Positions 43,301 to 51,887 of a stretch of 64,000 nt of DNA are shown here, piece after piece. The stretch is from JAVJSU01 sp040219275 (GTDB taxonomy: Bacteria > Chloroflexota > Anaerolineae > Aggregatilineales > Phototrophicaceae): positions 186,001-250,000 of the forward strand of contig JAVJSU010000039.1 in the NCBI GenBank assembly GCA_040219275.1, in the 5' to 3' direction. The notes under the pieces are model-generated. The model saw only the letters and a program-made list of their open reading frames with translations. It was not told the DNA's origin and ran no database searches. Position 1 is the first letter of the stretch; every line of letters starts with the position of its first letter. The position numbers and the translations under genes are program-made.

Positions 43301-44570
43301 GACCGTCGCGTCCTGTGCGACCACCAATCACAACGATCAAATCACCCGCCTCCGCTTTCGTGCGGTGTGAGCCATGTGGCAAAATGCCCACGCATCCTGC
43401 AAACACCAGCGGATTTGAAGTGTAGCCAGGGTGATAATGAATCGCACCGTTGACCGTCGGGATGCCCATTTTGTTGCCGTAATCTTCAATACCGGCGATC
43501 ACCCCTTCGGCGATTCGCTTAGGATGCAATACCCCTTGTGGCAGGTCTTCTTCTGGCATATCGGGCAAGCCAAAGCATAAAATATCGGTGTTGGCAATGG
43601 GACGGGCAGACACGCCCAAAACGTCGCGAATCACGCCACCTGCGCCGGTATTCGCCCCGCCAAATGGTTCAATCGCAGAAGGACGATTATGCGTCTCAGC
43701 TTTAAAGGCGATGTCCCACACCTCGTCGAATTTAATGATGCCCGCGTTATCCACAAAAGCCGAGCGTACCCACGGCTTATTAACTTTTTCCGTCGCGGCG
43801 CGCAAATACGTTTTCAGGATGCCGTCAATCGTTTCCTGTTCGCCGTCGGGTCCCGTGTAATCAATTTTGGCGCGGAACGTTTTATGGACGCAGTGTTCAC
43901 TCCATGTTTGTGCCAGCATTTCAAGCTCGGCATCGGTGGGGTCGCGGTCTTCTTCGGCGAAATAAGCGCGGATCGCCCGCATTTCATTCAGATCAAGCGA
44001 AAGTCTGCGTTCTTTGCTAATCGCCATCAACGTGTTATCGTCAGCATCTTTTAACGCGATGATTTCCACCACATCACTTGTTGCCTGTACCTCAATAAAT
44101 GGGGCGCTGATGGTTTCATCAATCGCATACCGCTGAATCACCACATTCGCAAAAACCGATTCGGCAAGTTTCACCAATTCAGCGTGTGTAACATCCCCTT
44201 GAACGACATATCGACTGCCCGTGGCGGCACGCTCCAACCCGACCACGCCAAGTTCGTGCGCCGCATGGACGAAATTCTGTGCGGCGGAATCTGTCACCCC
44301 CGGCAAAAATGTCACATCAATAGTGTGCACGTCGCCGCTACTGAGCACATCATCGCCCTCTTGTGAGAGGCTAAACGTCTCTACCACCGGATCAGTCAGC
44401 AATTCCTGACAGAGCAATCGCGCCTCATCAATGGAAATATCGCCTTGCAAAAAGAATAATCGCCGTTGCCGTACCGCGTAGGTCTCATGTACGGTGCGCG
44501 TCACGTCTTCCCGATTTTGAAGCTCAACACGAAAACCCTGTGTCTTCACTTTGGATAATTGTGAAACCAC
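40338..44570 (-). CDS. purL: FGAM synthase PurL-PurQ fusion with an in-frame DUF559 insertion
   Basis: This 1410-residue protein converts FGAR to FGAM with glutamine and ATP. Residues 1-150 include PurS-like segments, residues 160-1140 are the synthetase, and from about 1150 a glutaminase (PurQ) domain follows with nucleophile C1245 in GICNGFQ and a catalytic PHPENH block. The synthetase is interrupted at about residues 660-822 by a foreign DUF559 endonuclease-like domain. Host sequence stops after DATVIVPLDT and resumes at RGIALSVGMCP, the linker between the two pseudo-symmetric halves. The GTG start has GGAG upstream. Without the insertion the length would be about 1248, normal for this fusion. 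Whether the enzyme stays active is inferred from its place in an intact operon. Confidence 0.95.
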   Translation of the reverse strand: MVSQLSKVKTQGFRVELQNREDVTRTVHETYAVRQRRLFFLQGDISIDEARLLCQELLTDPVVETFSLSQEGDDVLSSGDVHTIDVTFLPGVTDSAAQNFVHAAHELGVVGLERAATGSRYVVQGDVTHAELVKLAESVFANVVIQRYAIDETISAPFIEVQATSDVVEIIALKDADDNTLMAISKERRLSLDLNEMRAIRAYFAEEDRDPTDAELEMLAQTWSEHCVHKTFRAKIDYTGPDGEQETIDGILKTYLRAATEKVNKPWVRSAFVDNAGIIKFDEVWDIAFKAETHNRPSAIEPFGGANTGAGGVIRDVLGVSARPIANTDILCFGLPDMPEEDLPQGVLHPKRIAEGVIAGIEDYGNKMGIPTVNGAIHYHPGYTSNPLVFAGCVGILPHGSHRTKAEAGDLIVVIGGRTGRDGLRGATFSSMEMDTTTSTVSGGAVQIGNPIEEKQVQEVVLKARDEGLYTAITDCGAGGLSSAVGEMGEKLGAKVQLETIPLKYPGLQPWEIWLSEAQERMVLAVPPENWERLQAISAGQNVEATAIGTYEATGRLTLHYGDKLVSDLSMHFLHDGIPQRHMQAVWEKPEIADTPKVTDEDFGETLLKLLAMPTIRSKESVIRRYDHEVQGGTAVKPLVGVNDSGPSDATVIVPLDTLRPLTPKSPLHLWERGLDPDDASERLDISPELHAKMAEIAQRLRRQSKASEDILWKALRNRQLDGRKFRRQQPIGVFVVDFYCAQERLIVEVDGRIHDSQQEADAERQAVLESLGLRFVRVTTDEVEKNIEGVVSKIRGAFREDSSSESSPSPLVGEGERGGEGATRGIALSVGMCPQYTELDPYAMAWAAIDEAIRNLVAVGADPDQIAILDNFSWGNTNLPDRLGSLVRCAQGCHDAAIAYGVPFISGKDSLNNEYLGADGERHAIPGTLVISAVGIVPDVTKTVTMDLKKAGNLLYVIGETRDEMGDSHYNLLHGFEGGTVPQPKPEALNTYRALHKAIQAGLVQSCHDVSEGGIAVALAEMCIAGGLGAEVDLWELDIQVPKILFSECSTRVLVEISSAQQETFLRLMESAGVKVYEFGYVAEDSILNVCVDGYQSDCGQAFRISYVDLERAWRGEAPAPSIEDLPVGVLDEDSRHKTLITHNISTRANKPKVLILHANGTNRDRDALLACELAGGEPEIVHVNQLVGNERALLDYHMLVVPGGFSYGDDLGAGMLWAQDLRRKLGTELQKFIDEGRPVLGICNGFQTLVKAGILPDANWSPNAPNDERPITLTYNQNGHFECRWVYLEPVSNSPCLFTQGLLEPIHCPIAHGEGRIVARNGVVLQQLVNDGLAPLIYVDNHGKPAGYPVNPNGSTFNIAGLCNPAGNVFGLMPHPENHVFPWQHPRYRRGEQGMDGLRLFKNGIKFA
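42105..42151. repeat. GC-rich palindromic end of the purL insertion (left)
   Basis: An 11-nt terminal inverted repeat is followed by an 8-bp hairpin stem, TCCCCCTC (42121-42128) and GAGGGGGA (42142-42149). It is the mirror image of the right end in general plan. Confidence 0.8.
42549..42590. repeat. GC-rich palindromic end of the purL insertion (right)
   Basis: A 10-bp hairpin stem, TCCCCTCTCC (42549-42558) and GGAGAGGGGA (42566-42575), is followed by the terminal repeat GGGGTGAGGGG at 42580-42590. Confidence 0.8.
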
Positions 44571-44958
44571 TGTCTCTCCTGTAACTCTGTGTGTATATCG
44601 GCTGTAACTGGCTATAAATGAACAACGACCTCACCGATGTAGGGGTAGAGGTCGCTGGTTGCGGACTAGGTATGGCGTTGAAGCACGGCTATGTGTGTAT
44701 GCCGCGTCCAACGATGCAAACTTCGGTATTGATCGCTTTTGTTTACCATAACAAGGTGTGGCACAAGCCTTAAACGATCCTTAAAAATCAGCTCTAAGTT
44801 TAAAAGCTAACGCCACGCTTTGCAACACGAAATCAGGCAGTTTGGGTAGCAGTTTTCTAACATTCACAAAGCACTCATAGTCCCGTTAACTGGCATTAGC
44901 CATCGTACCTTACACTGTGTTTCATAATGTCAAATCAAACATCGCAGGAATACAGTCC
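44571..44958. other. Divergent intergenic region with a structured purL leader, 388 bp
   Basis: No gene is visible. On the reverse strand the purL transcript would have a leader of about 220 nt. It can fold into two hairpins. One pairs CGTTG with CAACG and CGCGGC with GCCGTG (about 44674-44715). The other pairs CGACCTC (44654-44648) with GAGGTCG (44632-44626) and is followed by TTGTTCATTT. I recognise no known riboswitch. The part nearest the forward gene at 44959 shows no clear promoter. Confidence 0.5.
44797..44825 (-). promoter_or_regulatory. Sigma-70-like promoter of the purine operon
   Basis: On the reverse strand TTGCAA (44825-44820) and TAAACT (44802-44797) are separated by 17 bases. 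Transcription would start near 44790, about 220 bases before purL. Confidence 0.5.
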
Positions 44959-45447
44959 ATGACAGAACCCTTTAACGAAGCAGACATTCCAGATTCAGCA
45001 CACACCTATGAAAAACGCAGTGTGATGAAAACCACTGTTGAGCAAATGATCGCCTTCCACAATGCGCCGAGAGCCTTCGCCACGCTCACACCACCGCCGA
45101 TTTTTATTCAGGTGATTCGTGATGACCGCACTTCCCTGCAAGATGGCGAAGTTGAATTTAATATGTGGTTCGGGCCATTGCCAATCCGGTGGATTGCAAA
45201 TCATGAAGAAATTACGGCAGAACATGGCTTTGCAGATCGTCAAATCAAAGGACCGCTCGCCTTCTGGTATCATCGCCACATTTTTGAAGCAACGCCAGAC
45301 GGAGTCGCACTGATTGATCGCATCAGCATCATGCACAAGCCGGGCATTCAAGGCATTCTCACCCGTTTATTTTTTGACGGCATTCCGCTCAGAATCCTGT
45401 TTTTCTATCGACATCTCAGAACGCGCATGGGTGTCAACAAATTCTAA
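44959..45447 (+). CDS. SRPBCC-like (polyketide cyclase/START-type) protein
   Basis: This 162-residue protein has the pattern of the SRPBCC ligand-binding fold: an early MKTTVEQMIAFHNAPRAF helix, a long antiparallel-sheet region and a C-terminal helix. It probably binds a lipid or other hydrophobic ligand. I chose the ATG at 44959 with AGGAA upstream; an upstream start at 44917 lacks a site. It lies upstream of the CrtI/CrtD-type gene on the same strand, 80 bases away, so a role with carotenoids is possible but only positional. Confidence 0.7.
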   Translation: MTEPFNEADIPDSAHTYEKRSVMKTTVEQMIAFHNAPRAFATLTPPPIFIQVIRDDRTSLQDGEVEFNMWFGPLPIRWIANHEEITAEHGFADRQIKGPLAFWYHRHIFEATPDGVALIDRISIMHKPGIQGILTRLFFDGIPLRILFFYRHLRTRMGVNKF

Positions 45448-45527
45448 GCGCACATCTAAGCCAGCACTCATCATTTTCAGGTAGGATGTCATTTATAACG
45501 TTCAAACTATTCTAAATCTTATAAACT

Positions 45528-47108
45528 ATGACACAAACACAAGAGAAAAAAATCATCATCATCGGTGCGGGCATCGGTGGATTGACCACTGCCGCCCTGC
45601 TCCAAAAAGCCGGCTATGCGGTCACTGTGCTAGAAGCGCAAACCTACCCCGGTGGATGCGCCAGCACGTTTTATACAAAAGGTTATCGGTTTGAATCCGG
45701 CGCGACGGTGGTCGGCGGATTTCAACCGGATGGACCGCACGCCATTGTCGGCGATTTGCTCGACCTTGAATGGCGCATTCACCAGCATGATCCCGCATGG
45801 GTGACTCATCTACCGGATCGTTCTGTCGCATTGACCAGAGACAACACGGATGTACTGGCAAAATTTCCCGGCACAGAAAAATTCTGGGAACAACAAAGTA
45901 AAATCGCCGATCTCGGCTGGAAGCTCTCAGCGCAAGGTTTACCATGGCCCCCTCGTACAGCGGCGGAGCTTTTCCAATTGGTTAAGGTGGGGCTTCGTAA
46001 TTTCCCGCAGGATTTACGTCTGATCCCGTTTGCATTTAGTAGCGTTTATGATTGGCTGAAATGGCATGGCTTACATACCAATCATGCCTTTGTACGATTT
46101 CTGGATGCACAATTGCTGATTTCTGCCCAGACAACCACCAAAAATGTGAACGCACTCTACGGCGCAACCGCGCTTGATCTTGCCCGTCAAGGCGTGTTCC
46201 ATGTAGAAGGTGGCATCGGCGGCATCGCGGAAACACTGGTCGAACGGCTGGAATCACTCGGTGGCGAAATTCAATATCGGCAACGGGCGACCCGCATCGA
46301 AGTGCAAAATGGCAAGGTCGTGGGCGTATGGGCGAAACATGGGCGTAGAGCCAAATCAGAGGATTTCTTTCCGGCAGATTTCGTCATCGCCAACACCACC
46401 CCCTGGAACTTAAACACCCTACTCGGCGAACACAGTCCAGCCGGGTTACAACGAGAAGCACAGCAACGCAGTCTCGGCTGGGGTGCATTCGTCCTGCATA
46501 TGGGAATCAAAGCGGATGCACTTCCGGCAGGCTTTCCCGATCATCATCAGATTATCACGCAGATGGACGGTGAACTCGGCGAAGGGCGCAGTATTTTTAT
46601 GTCATTCTCGCCCACATGGGATGAAGGACGCGCACCCGCCGGAGAACGCGCTCTAACGGTTACGACTCATACCAACGTACAACAATGGTGGGATTTGCTC
46701 GAACGTGATGAAACCGAATATTACGCCCAAAAAGACGCGTATACCGAAAAACTCATCAACGCGATTGACAACGTGATTCCCAATTTCAAAGACAATCTGA
46801 CGCTCATCATGCCCGGCACACCCGTCACCTACAATTTTTATACAGACCGCCATATGGGGATGGTTGGCGGATTCCCGCAAACATCGCTATTCAAGATGCG
46901 CGGACCACGTACCGGCATCTCCAACTTACGCCTTGTCGGAGATTCAATTTTTCCGGGGCAATCTACCGCAGGCGTGTCTCTCGGTGCGCTCCGTGTCGCG
47001 GAAGATGTGCAACACGCTCTCCCCGCCGGACGATCAGCGCGATCAATGCCAAAAATAACCCGTGAGCGCACCGCACGACCCACCGAAAAGCCGGAGGTCA
47101 TCTCATGA
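45528..47108 (+). CDS. CrtI/CrtD-type FAD-dependent carotenoid oxidoreductase
   Basis: This 526-residue FAD enzyme starts with the dinucleotide-binding motif IIIIGAGIGGLTTAALLQKAG and has the family GGCASTFYTKGYRFESGATVVGG block. The C-terminal GDSIFPGQSTAGVSLGALR block closes the FAD site. It resembles carotenoid isomerases and C-3',4'-desaturases more than phytoene desaturase, a second copy of which lies at 59563. Its natural substrate is probably a carotene, but the exact step cannot be read from sequence. It overlaps the photolyase gene by 4 bases. Confidence 0.85.
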   Translation: MTQTQEKKIIIIGAGIGGLTTAALLQKAGYAVTVLEAQTYPGGCASTFYTKGYRFESGATVVGGFQPDGPHAIVGDLLDLEWRIHQHDPAWVTHLPDRSVALTRDNTDVLAKFPGTEKFWEQQSKIADLGWKLSAQGLPWPPRTAAELFQLVKVGLRNFPQDLRLIPFAFSSVYDWLKWHGLHTNHAFVRFLDAQLLISAQTTTKNVNALYGATALDLARQGVFHVEGGIGGIAETLVERLESLGGEIQYRQRATRIEVQNGKVVGVWAKHGRRAKSEDFFPADFVIANTTPWNLNTLLGEHSPAGLQREAQQRSLGWGAFVLHMGIKADALPAGFPDHHQIITQMDGELGEGRSIFMSFSPTWDEGRAPAGERALTVTTHTNVQQWWDLLERDETEYYAQKDAYTEKLINAIDNVIPNFKDNLTLIMPGTPVTYNFYTDRHMGMVGGFPQTSLFKMRGPRTGISNLRLVGDSIFPGQSTAGVSLGALRVAEDVQHALPAGRSARSMPKITRERTARPTEKPEVIS

Positions 47109-48538
47109 GCAACCCGCCCGTCATTTTCTGGTTTCGTCGTGATCTCCGTCTGCAAGATAATCTCGGCTTCAAGGCGGCGTTGGACAGCGAGCAACCCGTA
47201 ATCCCGCTATTTATTTTTGATCCAGCCATTTTGCAAAGTCCGCGCATCGGTGCGCCACGCCTCAAATTTATGCTGAATGCGCTAGAGTCGCTCAGTATAG
47301 AATTGCACAAACATCAGCGTGAATTGCTCATCCGGCACGGTGATCCAAACGATGTACTACGCGCACTGATCGACGAGACAGGCGCGGACAAACTGTTCTT
47401 CAATATTGACTACACCCCGTTTGCTCGTAAGCGTGATGAGATCATACAGAATACGCTAAAAATAGACGTGCAAGCCTTTCATGATCGTCTACTCGCCGCG
47501 CCGGGGGATGTGCTAAAAGATGACGGGAAGCCCTATGTTGTCTACACACCCTTCAAAAACAAATGGCGCAAATTACCTAAGCCAGATCGTCCAGAACGCT
47601 ATGAAATCAGCGCCGACAATCTGCATACACTTGAAGGCATCCAGAATGATGGTATCCCGACAATTGCCGATCTCGGATTTGATGAAACCATCAACGTGCC
47701 AATAGCCAGCGAAGACAAAGCACTTCATATTTTAGAAGCCTACATGAGCAAACCCGTCTATTCGTATAAAGAAGGACGGAACGCGCTCGGCAATCCATCG
47801 ACAGCACAACCAACAAACCCGCTCACCCAAACCTCGTTTTTGTCGCCTTATATTCGCTTTGGCTTAGTCTCGCTCCGCCAAATTTACTGGTCAGCGCGCG
47901 ATGCCCATGCAGAAACGCAAAGCGATGATCGACAAGAGTCGGTGAGCACGTTCGTCAATGAAATCATCTGGCACGAGTTCTACACCCACATCCTCTATTT
48001 CTTCCCGCAGGTCAAAACTGCAAACTTCTACGACAAATACGACGATCTCGCATGGAACACATCGGATTCAGATTTGCAGGCGTGGAAAGATGGTCAAACA
48101 GGCTATCCAGTGGTGGATGCGGCGATGCGCCAACTCAAGGCAACGGGTTGGATGCACAACCGCGCACGGATGATCGTCGCCAGCTTCCTGACCAAAGATT
48201 TGCTGATTGATTGGCGCGAAGGCGAGCTTCATTTTATGCAATGGCTACTTGATGGCGACCTCGCGGCGAATAACGGCGGATGGCAATGGGCGGCTGGCAC
48301 TGGCACAGATGCCCAACCCTATTTCCGCATATTTAACCCCATCTCACAATCAACAAAATTTGACCCTGATGGCGACTTCATCCGGTGCTGGATTCCCGAA
48401 TTACGCGACGTACCGGACAAATTCATCCATGAGCCGTGGAAAATGGACAATCCGCCCGAAAATTACCCGCCGCCGATTGTCGATCACAGCGAGGCACGTC
48501 AACGTACTTTAGACGCGTTCAAAGCCGCGACGAAATGA
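47105..48538 (+). CDS. phr: Deoxyribodipyrimidine photolyase (class I)
   Basis: This 477-residue enzyme repairs UV-induced cyclobutane dimers using light. The N-terminal FWFRRDLRLQDN is the antenna-domain signature. The FAD domain has WMHNRARMIVASFLTKDL, DGDLAANNGGWQWAAGTGTD and the RIFNP block. The tryptophans of the electron-transfer path are within these segments. The start overlaps the previous gene by 4 bases, so light-damage repair is expressed with carotenoid enzymes. The antenna cofactor is not predictable. Confidence 0.95.
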   Translation: MSNPPVIFWFRRDLRLQDNLGFKAALDSEQPVIPLFIFDPAILQSPRIGAPRLKFMLNALESLSIELHKHQRELLIRHGDPNDVLRALIDETGADKLFFNIDYTPFARKRDEIIQNTLKIDVQAFHDRLLAAPGDVLKDDGKPYVVYTPFKNKWRKLPKPDRPERYEISADNLHTLEGIQNDGIPTIADLGFDETINVPIASEDKALHILEAYMSKPVYSYKEGRNALGNPSTAQPTNPLTQTSFLSPYIRFGLVSLRQIYWSARDAHAETQSDDRQESVSTFVNEIIWHEFYTHILYFFPQVKTANFYDKYDDLAWNTSDSDLQAWKDGQTGYPVVDAAMRQLKATGWMHNRARMIVASFLTKDLLIDWREGELHFMQWLLDGDLAANNGGWQWAAGTGTDAQPYFRIFNPISQSTKFDPDGDFIRCWIPELRDVPDKFIHEPWKMDNPPENYPPPIVDHSEARQRTLDAFKAATK

Positions 48539-48612
48539 TGCAAATTATCACGTTTATGGCGATAATCTGACAAAATAATGTTGATTTTAAGAGTATGATC
48601 GGGAAATACAAA

Positions 48613-49617
48613 ATGCAAAAGAAACTTTTTTGGATATTGATTTGTCTCTTAATGCCTTTACTGGCGCTCAATGCACAGGATGATACTGATCTAAGTCCGC
48701 AGGAACTCGCCGACCCTGACAGTGCATTTGTGGACATCAACGGCGTAGAAATTTACTATGTTGAACAGGGCGACCCACAAAATCCGACGGTGCTCTTATT
48801 GCACGGTTTCGGCGGCTCAACCTTCACATGGCGAGACAATATCAGCGTCATCGCAGACGCGGGTTATCATGTCATCGCCTTTGACCGTCCCCCGTATGGA
48901 TTGGCAGATAAAGACCCCGATGCGCTCGATTACACCCCACAGGCGTATGCCGAACTCACTGCCGGACTGATGGATGCGCTGGACATTTCATCCGCGACGC
49001 TGGTGGGGCATAGTGCCGGTGGCACGGTAATTGCCGAATTCGCGGTGCAGTTCCGTGAACGGGCAGACGCGCTGGTTTTCGTCGCCGGAGCAGTTCGCAT
49101 CCCACAAGAAGATGCACCGTCATCAGACTCTACGCCTGAACCTGATTCCGGTGGATCACCACTTGGAAGCCTCGGCACGATTGCCGCCAACCTTGACCCT
49201 AACTCCCCCCTTGCGGCAGGCATCATCCGCAATTTCGTCACGCCGGATGTCTTCATTGATATTCTCAGCAGTGCATATGGTTCTGATTTCGTCGTTACTG
49301 ATGAAGTTGCGTCGGGCTATCAGCGTGCCTTGCGCGTTGATGGTTGGGAACTCGCATTCCTCGCGCTGTTTGCCAATCAAAACGTCCCTACCCCGCCTGA
49401 TTTTGAAGCACTTGCGAGGTTTGAAGCGCCCATTCTGATTCAATGGGGCGAAGCAGATACATGGGTGCCCTTATCTGCTGGCGAAAGTCTGCATGAATTT
49501 TTCAGTGGATCAACCTTTATCACGTATCCCGAAATTGGTCATCTGCCAATGGAAGAAACCGTTGACGCTTTTAATGCTGATCTCATCACATTTTTGGATG
49601 CCGTCTATAGAAATTAA
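48613..49617 (+). CDS. Secreted alpha/beta-hydrolase
   Basis: This 334-residue enzyme has an N-terminal signal peptide (MQKKLFWILICLLMPLLAL) with predicted cleavage before QDDTD. The hydrolase core has the oxyanion block LLLHGFGGSTFTW, the nucleophile in LVGHSAGGTV, a C-terminal acid in QWGEADTWVP and a histidine in EIGHLPMEE. I chose the ATG at 48613 because it begins the signal peptide; an ATG 18 bases earlier is weaker. The substrate is unknown. It lies between the photolyase and TspO-like genes. Confidence 0.88.
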   Translation: MQKKLFWILICLLMPLLALNAQDDTDLSPQELADPDSAFVDINGVEIYYVEQGDPQNPTVLLLHGFGGSTFTWRDNISVIADAGYHVIAFDRPPYGLADKDPDALDYTPQAYAELTAGLMDALDISSATLVGHSAGGTVIAEFAVQFRERADALVFVAGAVRIPQEDAPSSDSTPEPDSGGSPLGSLGTIAANLDPNSPLAAGIIRNFVTPDVFIDILSSAYGSDFVVTDEVASGYQRALRVDGWELAFLALFANQNVPTPPDFEALARFEAPILIQWGEADTWVPLSAGESLHEFFSGSTFITYPEIGHLPMEETVDAFNADLITFLDAVYRN

Positions 49618-49740
49618 GACGGGTAAGCGACTGATACAAATCATTTTGAACGTTCACAAACTTCTCAGGCAAGGTTCACCGCGATCTTAGCGCCTACAGG
49701 TAATATGAACGCATATTTACCGAAAAAGGGAGAAGTTTAT

Positions 49741-50523
49741 ATGCGTAGACAAGTTATTCGTCAGGGTGTGGTAATTGCCACATTTATTTTGACGATTGTC
49801 GTCAATGCCCTGTCCACCACCTTACCTTTAAACGGTCAAACTCCGGCAGAAATATCGGATCGGTTTCCCGTTTTGGTGACACCTGCAAATTATGTCTTCG
49901 GTATCTGGAGCATTATCTACATCGGATTAACCGTGTTCGTCATTTATCAAGCATTGCCCTCTCAACGAGACAATCCGTTGATTAAACGGATTAGCTATTT
50001 GTTCGCAGGCGTAAATCTGGCTAATGCCGCATGGATTTTCTCATGGCACTACGAATATTTCGCATTATCCGTGTTGATTATGTTAACACTGCTAGCACTG
50101 CTTATTGCGATTTACATTCGGCTGGATAATCGCGGCAAAGACCTTTCACGCTGGCAAAATTGGATTATCAAAGCACCGTTCAGCATTTATCTCGGCTGGA
50201 TCACCGTCGCCACCATTGCCAATATCAGCACTACGCTTTACGACGCAGGGTGGAATGGCTTCGGCTTTAGCGATGTCACATGGGCAGTCATCATGCTGAT
50301 TGTCGCCGGAGTAGTTGCCAGCATACTTGTCTTGACGCGCACCGATTTTCTGTACGCGGCGGTCATTATCTGGGCATTAGTCGGGATTATCGCTAAGCAA
50401 AGTGACACATCTGCTGTTGTCAATACAGCCGCAATAATGATCATCGTCATCGCAGTTGCATTAGTGACGCGATTTGTTGGCAATTGGCGTGTAGACCACA
50501 ACTTACTCACACAACACACGTAA
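49741..50523 (+). CDS. TspO/MBR-like membrane protein, long form
   Basis: This 260-residue membrane protein has about seven or eight hydrophobic segments and resembles the tryptophan-rich sensory protein (TspO/MBR) family, in particular the longer bacterial versions. The NYVFGIWSIIYIGL block and NAAWIFSWHYE block are typical. TspO binds tetrapyrroles and, in some phototrophs, tunes photosynthesis genes in response to light or oxygen. The ATG at 49741 has GGGAGA upstream. Its neighbours are light- and redox-related genes. The role here is inferred. Confidence 0.75.
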   Translation: MRRQVIRQGVVIATFILTIVVNALSTTLPLNGQTPAEISDRFPVLVTPANYVFGIWSIIYIGLTVFVIYQALPSQRDNPLIKRISYLFAGVNLANAAWIFSWHYEYFALSVLIMLTLLALLIAIYIRLDNRGKDLSRWQNWIIKAPFSIYLGWITVATIANISTTLYDAGWNGFGFSDVTWAVIMLIVAGVVASILVLTRTDFLYAAVIIWALVGIIAKQSDTSAVVNTAAIMIIVIAVALVTRFVGNWRVDHNLLTQHT

Positions 50524-50536
50524 ACAGGATTGAAGC

Positions 50537-51076
50537 ATGAAATTAAAAATTAACGATCAAGCGCCGGAAGTGACCCTGCTTGATGAGCACGGCGCTTCTG
50601 TAGAACTCGAAAGCCTGTGGTCAAATGGACCCACGGTGCTGTCGTTTTTACGGCACTTTGGCTGAATTTTCTGTCGAGAATGGCTCGCTCAGTTAGAGCG
50701 ACACACAGAACAATTTAACGCTGTCGGGGTTCAGATCATCGCTGTGGCAATGGGTGAACCAAAACACATCGAACGCTATTGTGGCAAACTCGCGCCGAGC
50801 CTCACCTGTTTAGCGCGTGATGACGAGACCGCTTATGATGCTTACGGCTTGCGTGAGGGTGGCTTAAAAGCCTTCGCATCAATGGATGTCATCAAAGCGG
50901 GGTTGCGGGCACTAACGCAGGGACACATGCAAGGTAAGGGTATTGGCAATGTGAAGATGCTACCGGGAACGTTTATCGTAGATACGTCCGGCAAAATCAC
51001 CTATACCTATTACAGCCAACACGCGGGCGATCATCCTGAGCCAGAACAACTGCTCAACATGGCAAAACAAGCATAA
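50537..51076 (+). CDS. Peroxiredoxin-like protein, predicted selenoprotein (UGA at 50663)
   Basis: This 179-residue thioredoxin-fold protein belongs to the AhpC/TSA-like group related to PRXL2. The conserved motif LRHFGC-x-x-CRE appears here as LRHFG-(TGA)-IFCREW, so codon 43 is TGA in place of the first Cys of a CxxC. Family similarity continues unbroken after it (VIAVAMGEPKHIERYCGKL). The ATG at 50537 lies 13 bases after the TspO-like stop. A SECIS-like hairpin follows the TGA by 25 nt. Ordinary calling would start at 50744 and lose the active site. It is followed by a short-chain dehydrogenase gene. Confidence 0.88.
50685..50701 (+). promoter_or_regulatory. Bacterial SECIS element (second selenoprotein)
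   Basis: TCGCTC (50685-50690) pairs with GAGCGA (50696-50701) around the loop AGTTA. The loop begins 25 nt after the TGA at 50663-50665 and has G as its second base. The loop shares AGTT with the SECIS at 22564-22585. Confidence 0.75.
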
Positions 51077-51092
51077 AAGGTCACAAATTCTG

Positions 51093-51737
51093 ATGCCTAA
51101 CGCATTAATCTGGGGCGCATCCGGCGGAATCGGAAGCGCCCTCGTCAACATACTCAAAGAAAACGACTGGCAGGTTTACGGTGTCGCCCGTCATGATGAG
51201 CGCATCCCTGACAACGCAGATATGGCGATTCACTTCGATGCCAACGATCCCTTTAGTTACGACACAGCCATCATGACGATTGCGCAATCAGTTGAAACGG
51301 TGGATTTAGTCGTCTATGCGGCGGGGGGCATCCGTGCAAATACGCTGGAAAAACTGGACATCACCGACTGGAATGCGGTCATCAACGCTAACCTGACCGG
51401 CGCATTTCTCGCCGCGACGAAAAGCCTACAACTGTTGAGCAAAGACGGGCATCTCATGCTGATAAGTGCCCACGTAGAGAATATTTTATTCCCGCGTATG
51501 GGTGCATATGCCGCCGCCAAAGCCGGATTAGAAACGATGTTCACCATCCTGCAAAAAGAGAACCGCAAACGCAACCTGACTCTAGTGCGCCCGCCAGCCA
51601 TTGATACGAACTTCTGGGATAATGCTCCATTCAAGTTACCGGACGGTGCGCTTAAGCCTGAAGATGTTGCAAATGCCATGCTCCAACATTATGTTGCTGG
51701 CGAAAGTGGCATTCTGAATATGGAAGCCGCAAAATAG
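51093..51737 (+). CDS. Short-chain dehydrogenase/reductase
   Basis: This 214-residue NAD(P)-dependent oxidoreductase has the cofactor motif GASGGIG near the N-terminus and the YAAAK catalytic motif preceded by a serine in MLISAHVEN. It is slightly shorter than most SDR proteins and lacks the usual C-terminal extension. The gap of 16 bases after the peroxiredoxin-like gene suggests one transcript. The substrate is unknown. Confidence 0.88.
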   Translation: MPNALIWGASGGIGSALVNILKENDWQVYGVARHDERIPDNADMAIHFDANDPFSYDTAIMTIAQSVETVDLVVYAAGGIRANTLEKLDITDWNAVINANLTGAFLAATKSLQLLSKDGHLMLISAHVENILFPRMGAYAAAKAGLETMFTILQKENRKRNLTLVRPPAIDTNFWDNAPFKLPDGALKPEDVANAMLQHYVAGESGILNMEAAK

Positions 51738-51887
51738 CGACTGGCAAAAGTGACTAATAGCTCTCATAGGTCTTTAATTAACACCTCATGCGACATTATG
51801 TGGAAAAAGGCAATAATCACCGTGGGAAAATTACCCTCACATAAAGATGAGTTTGATCTTAATTTTAACATCTAAGGCACACGCACT

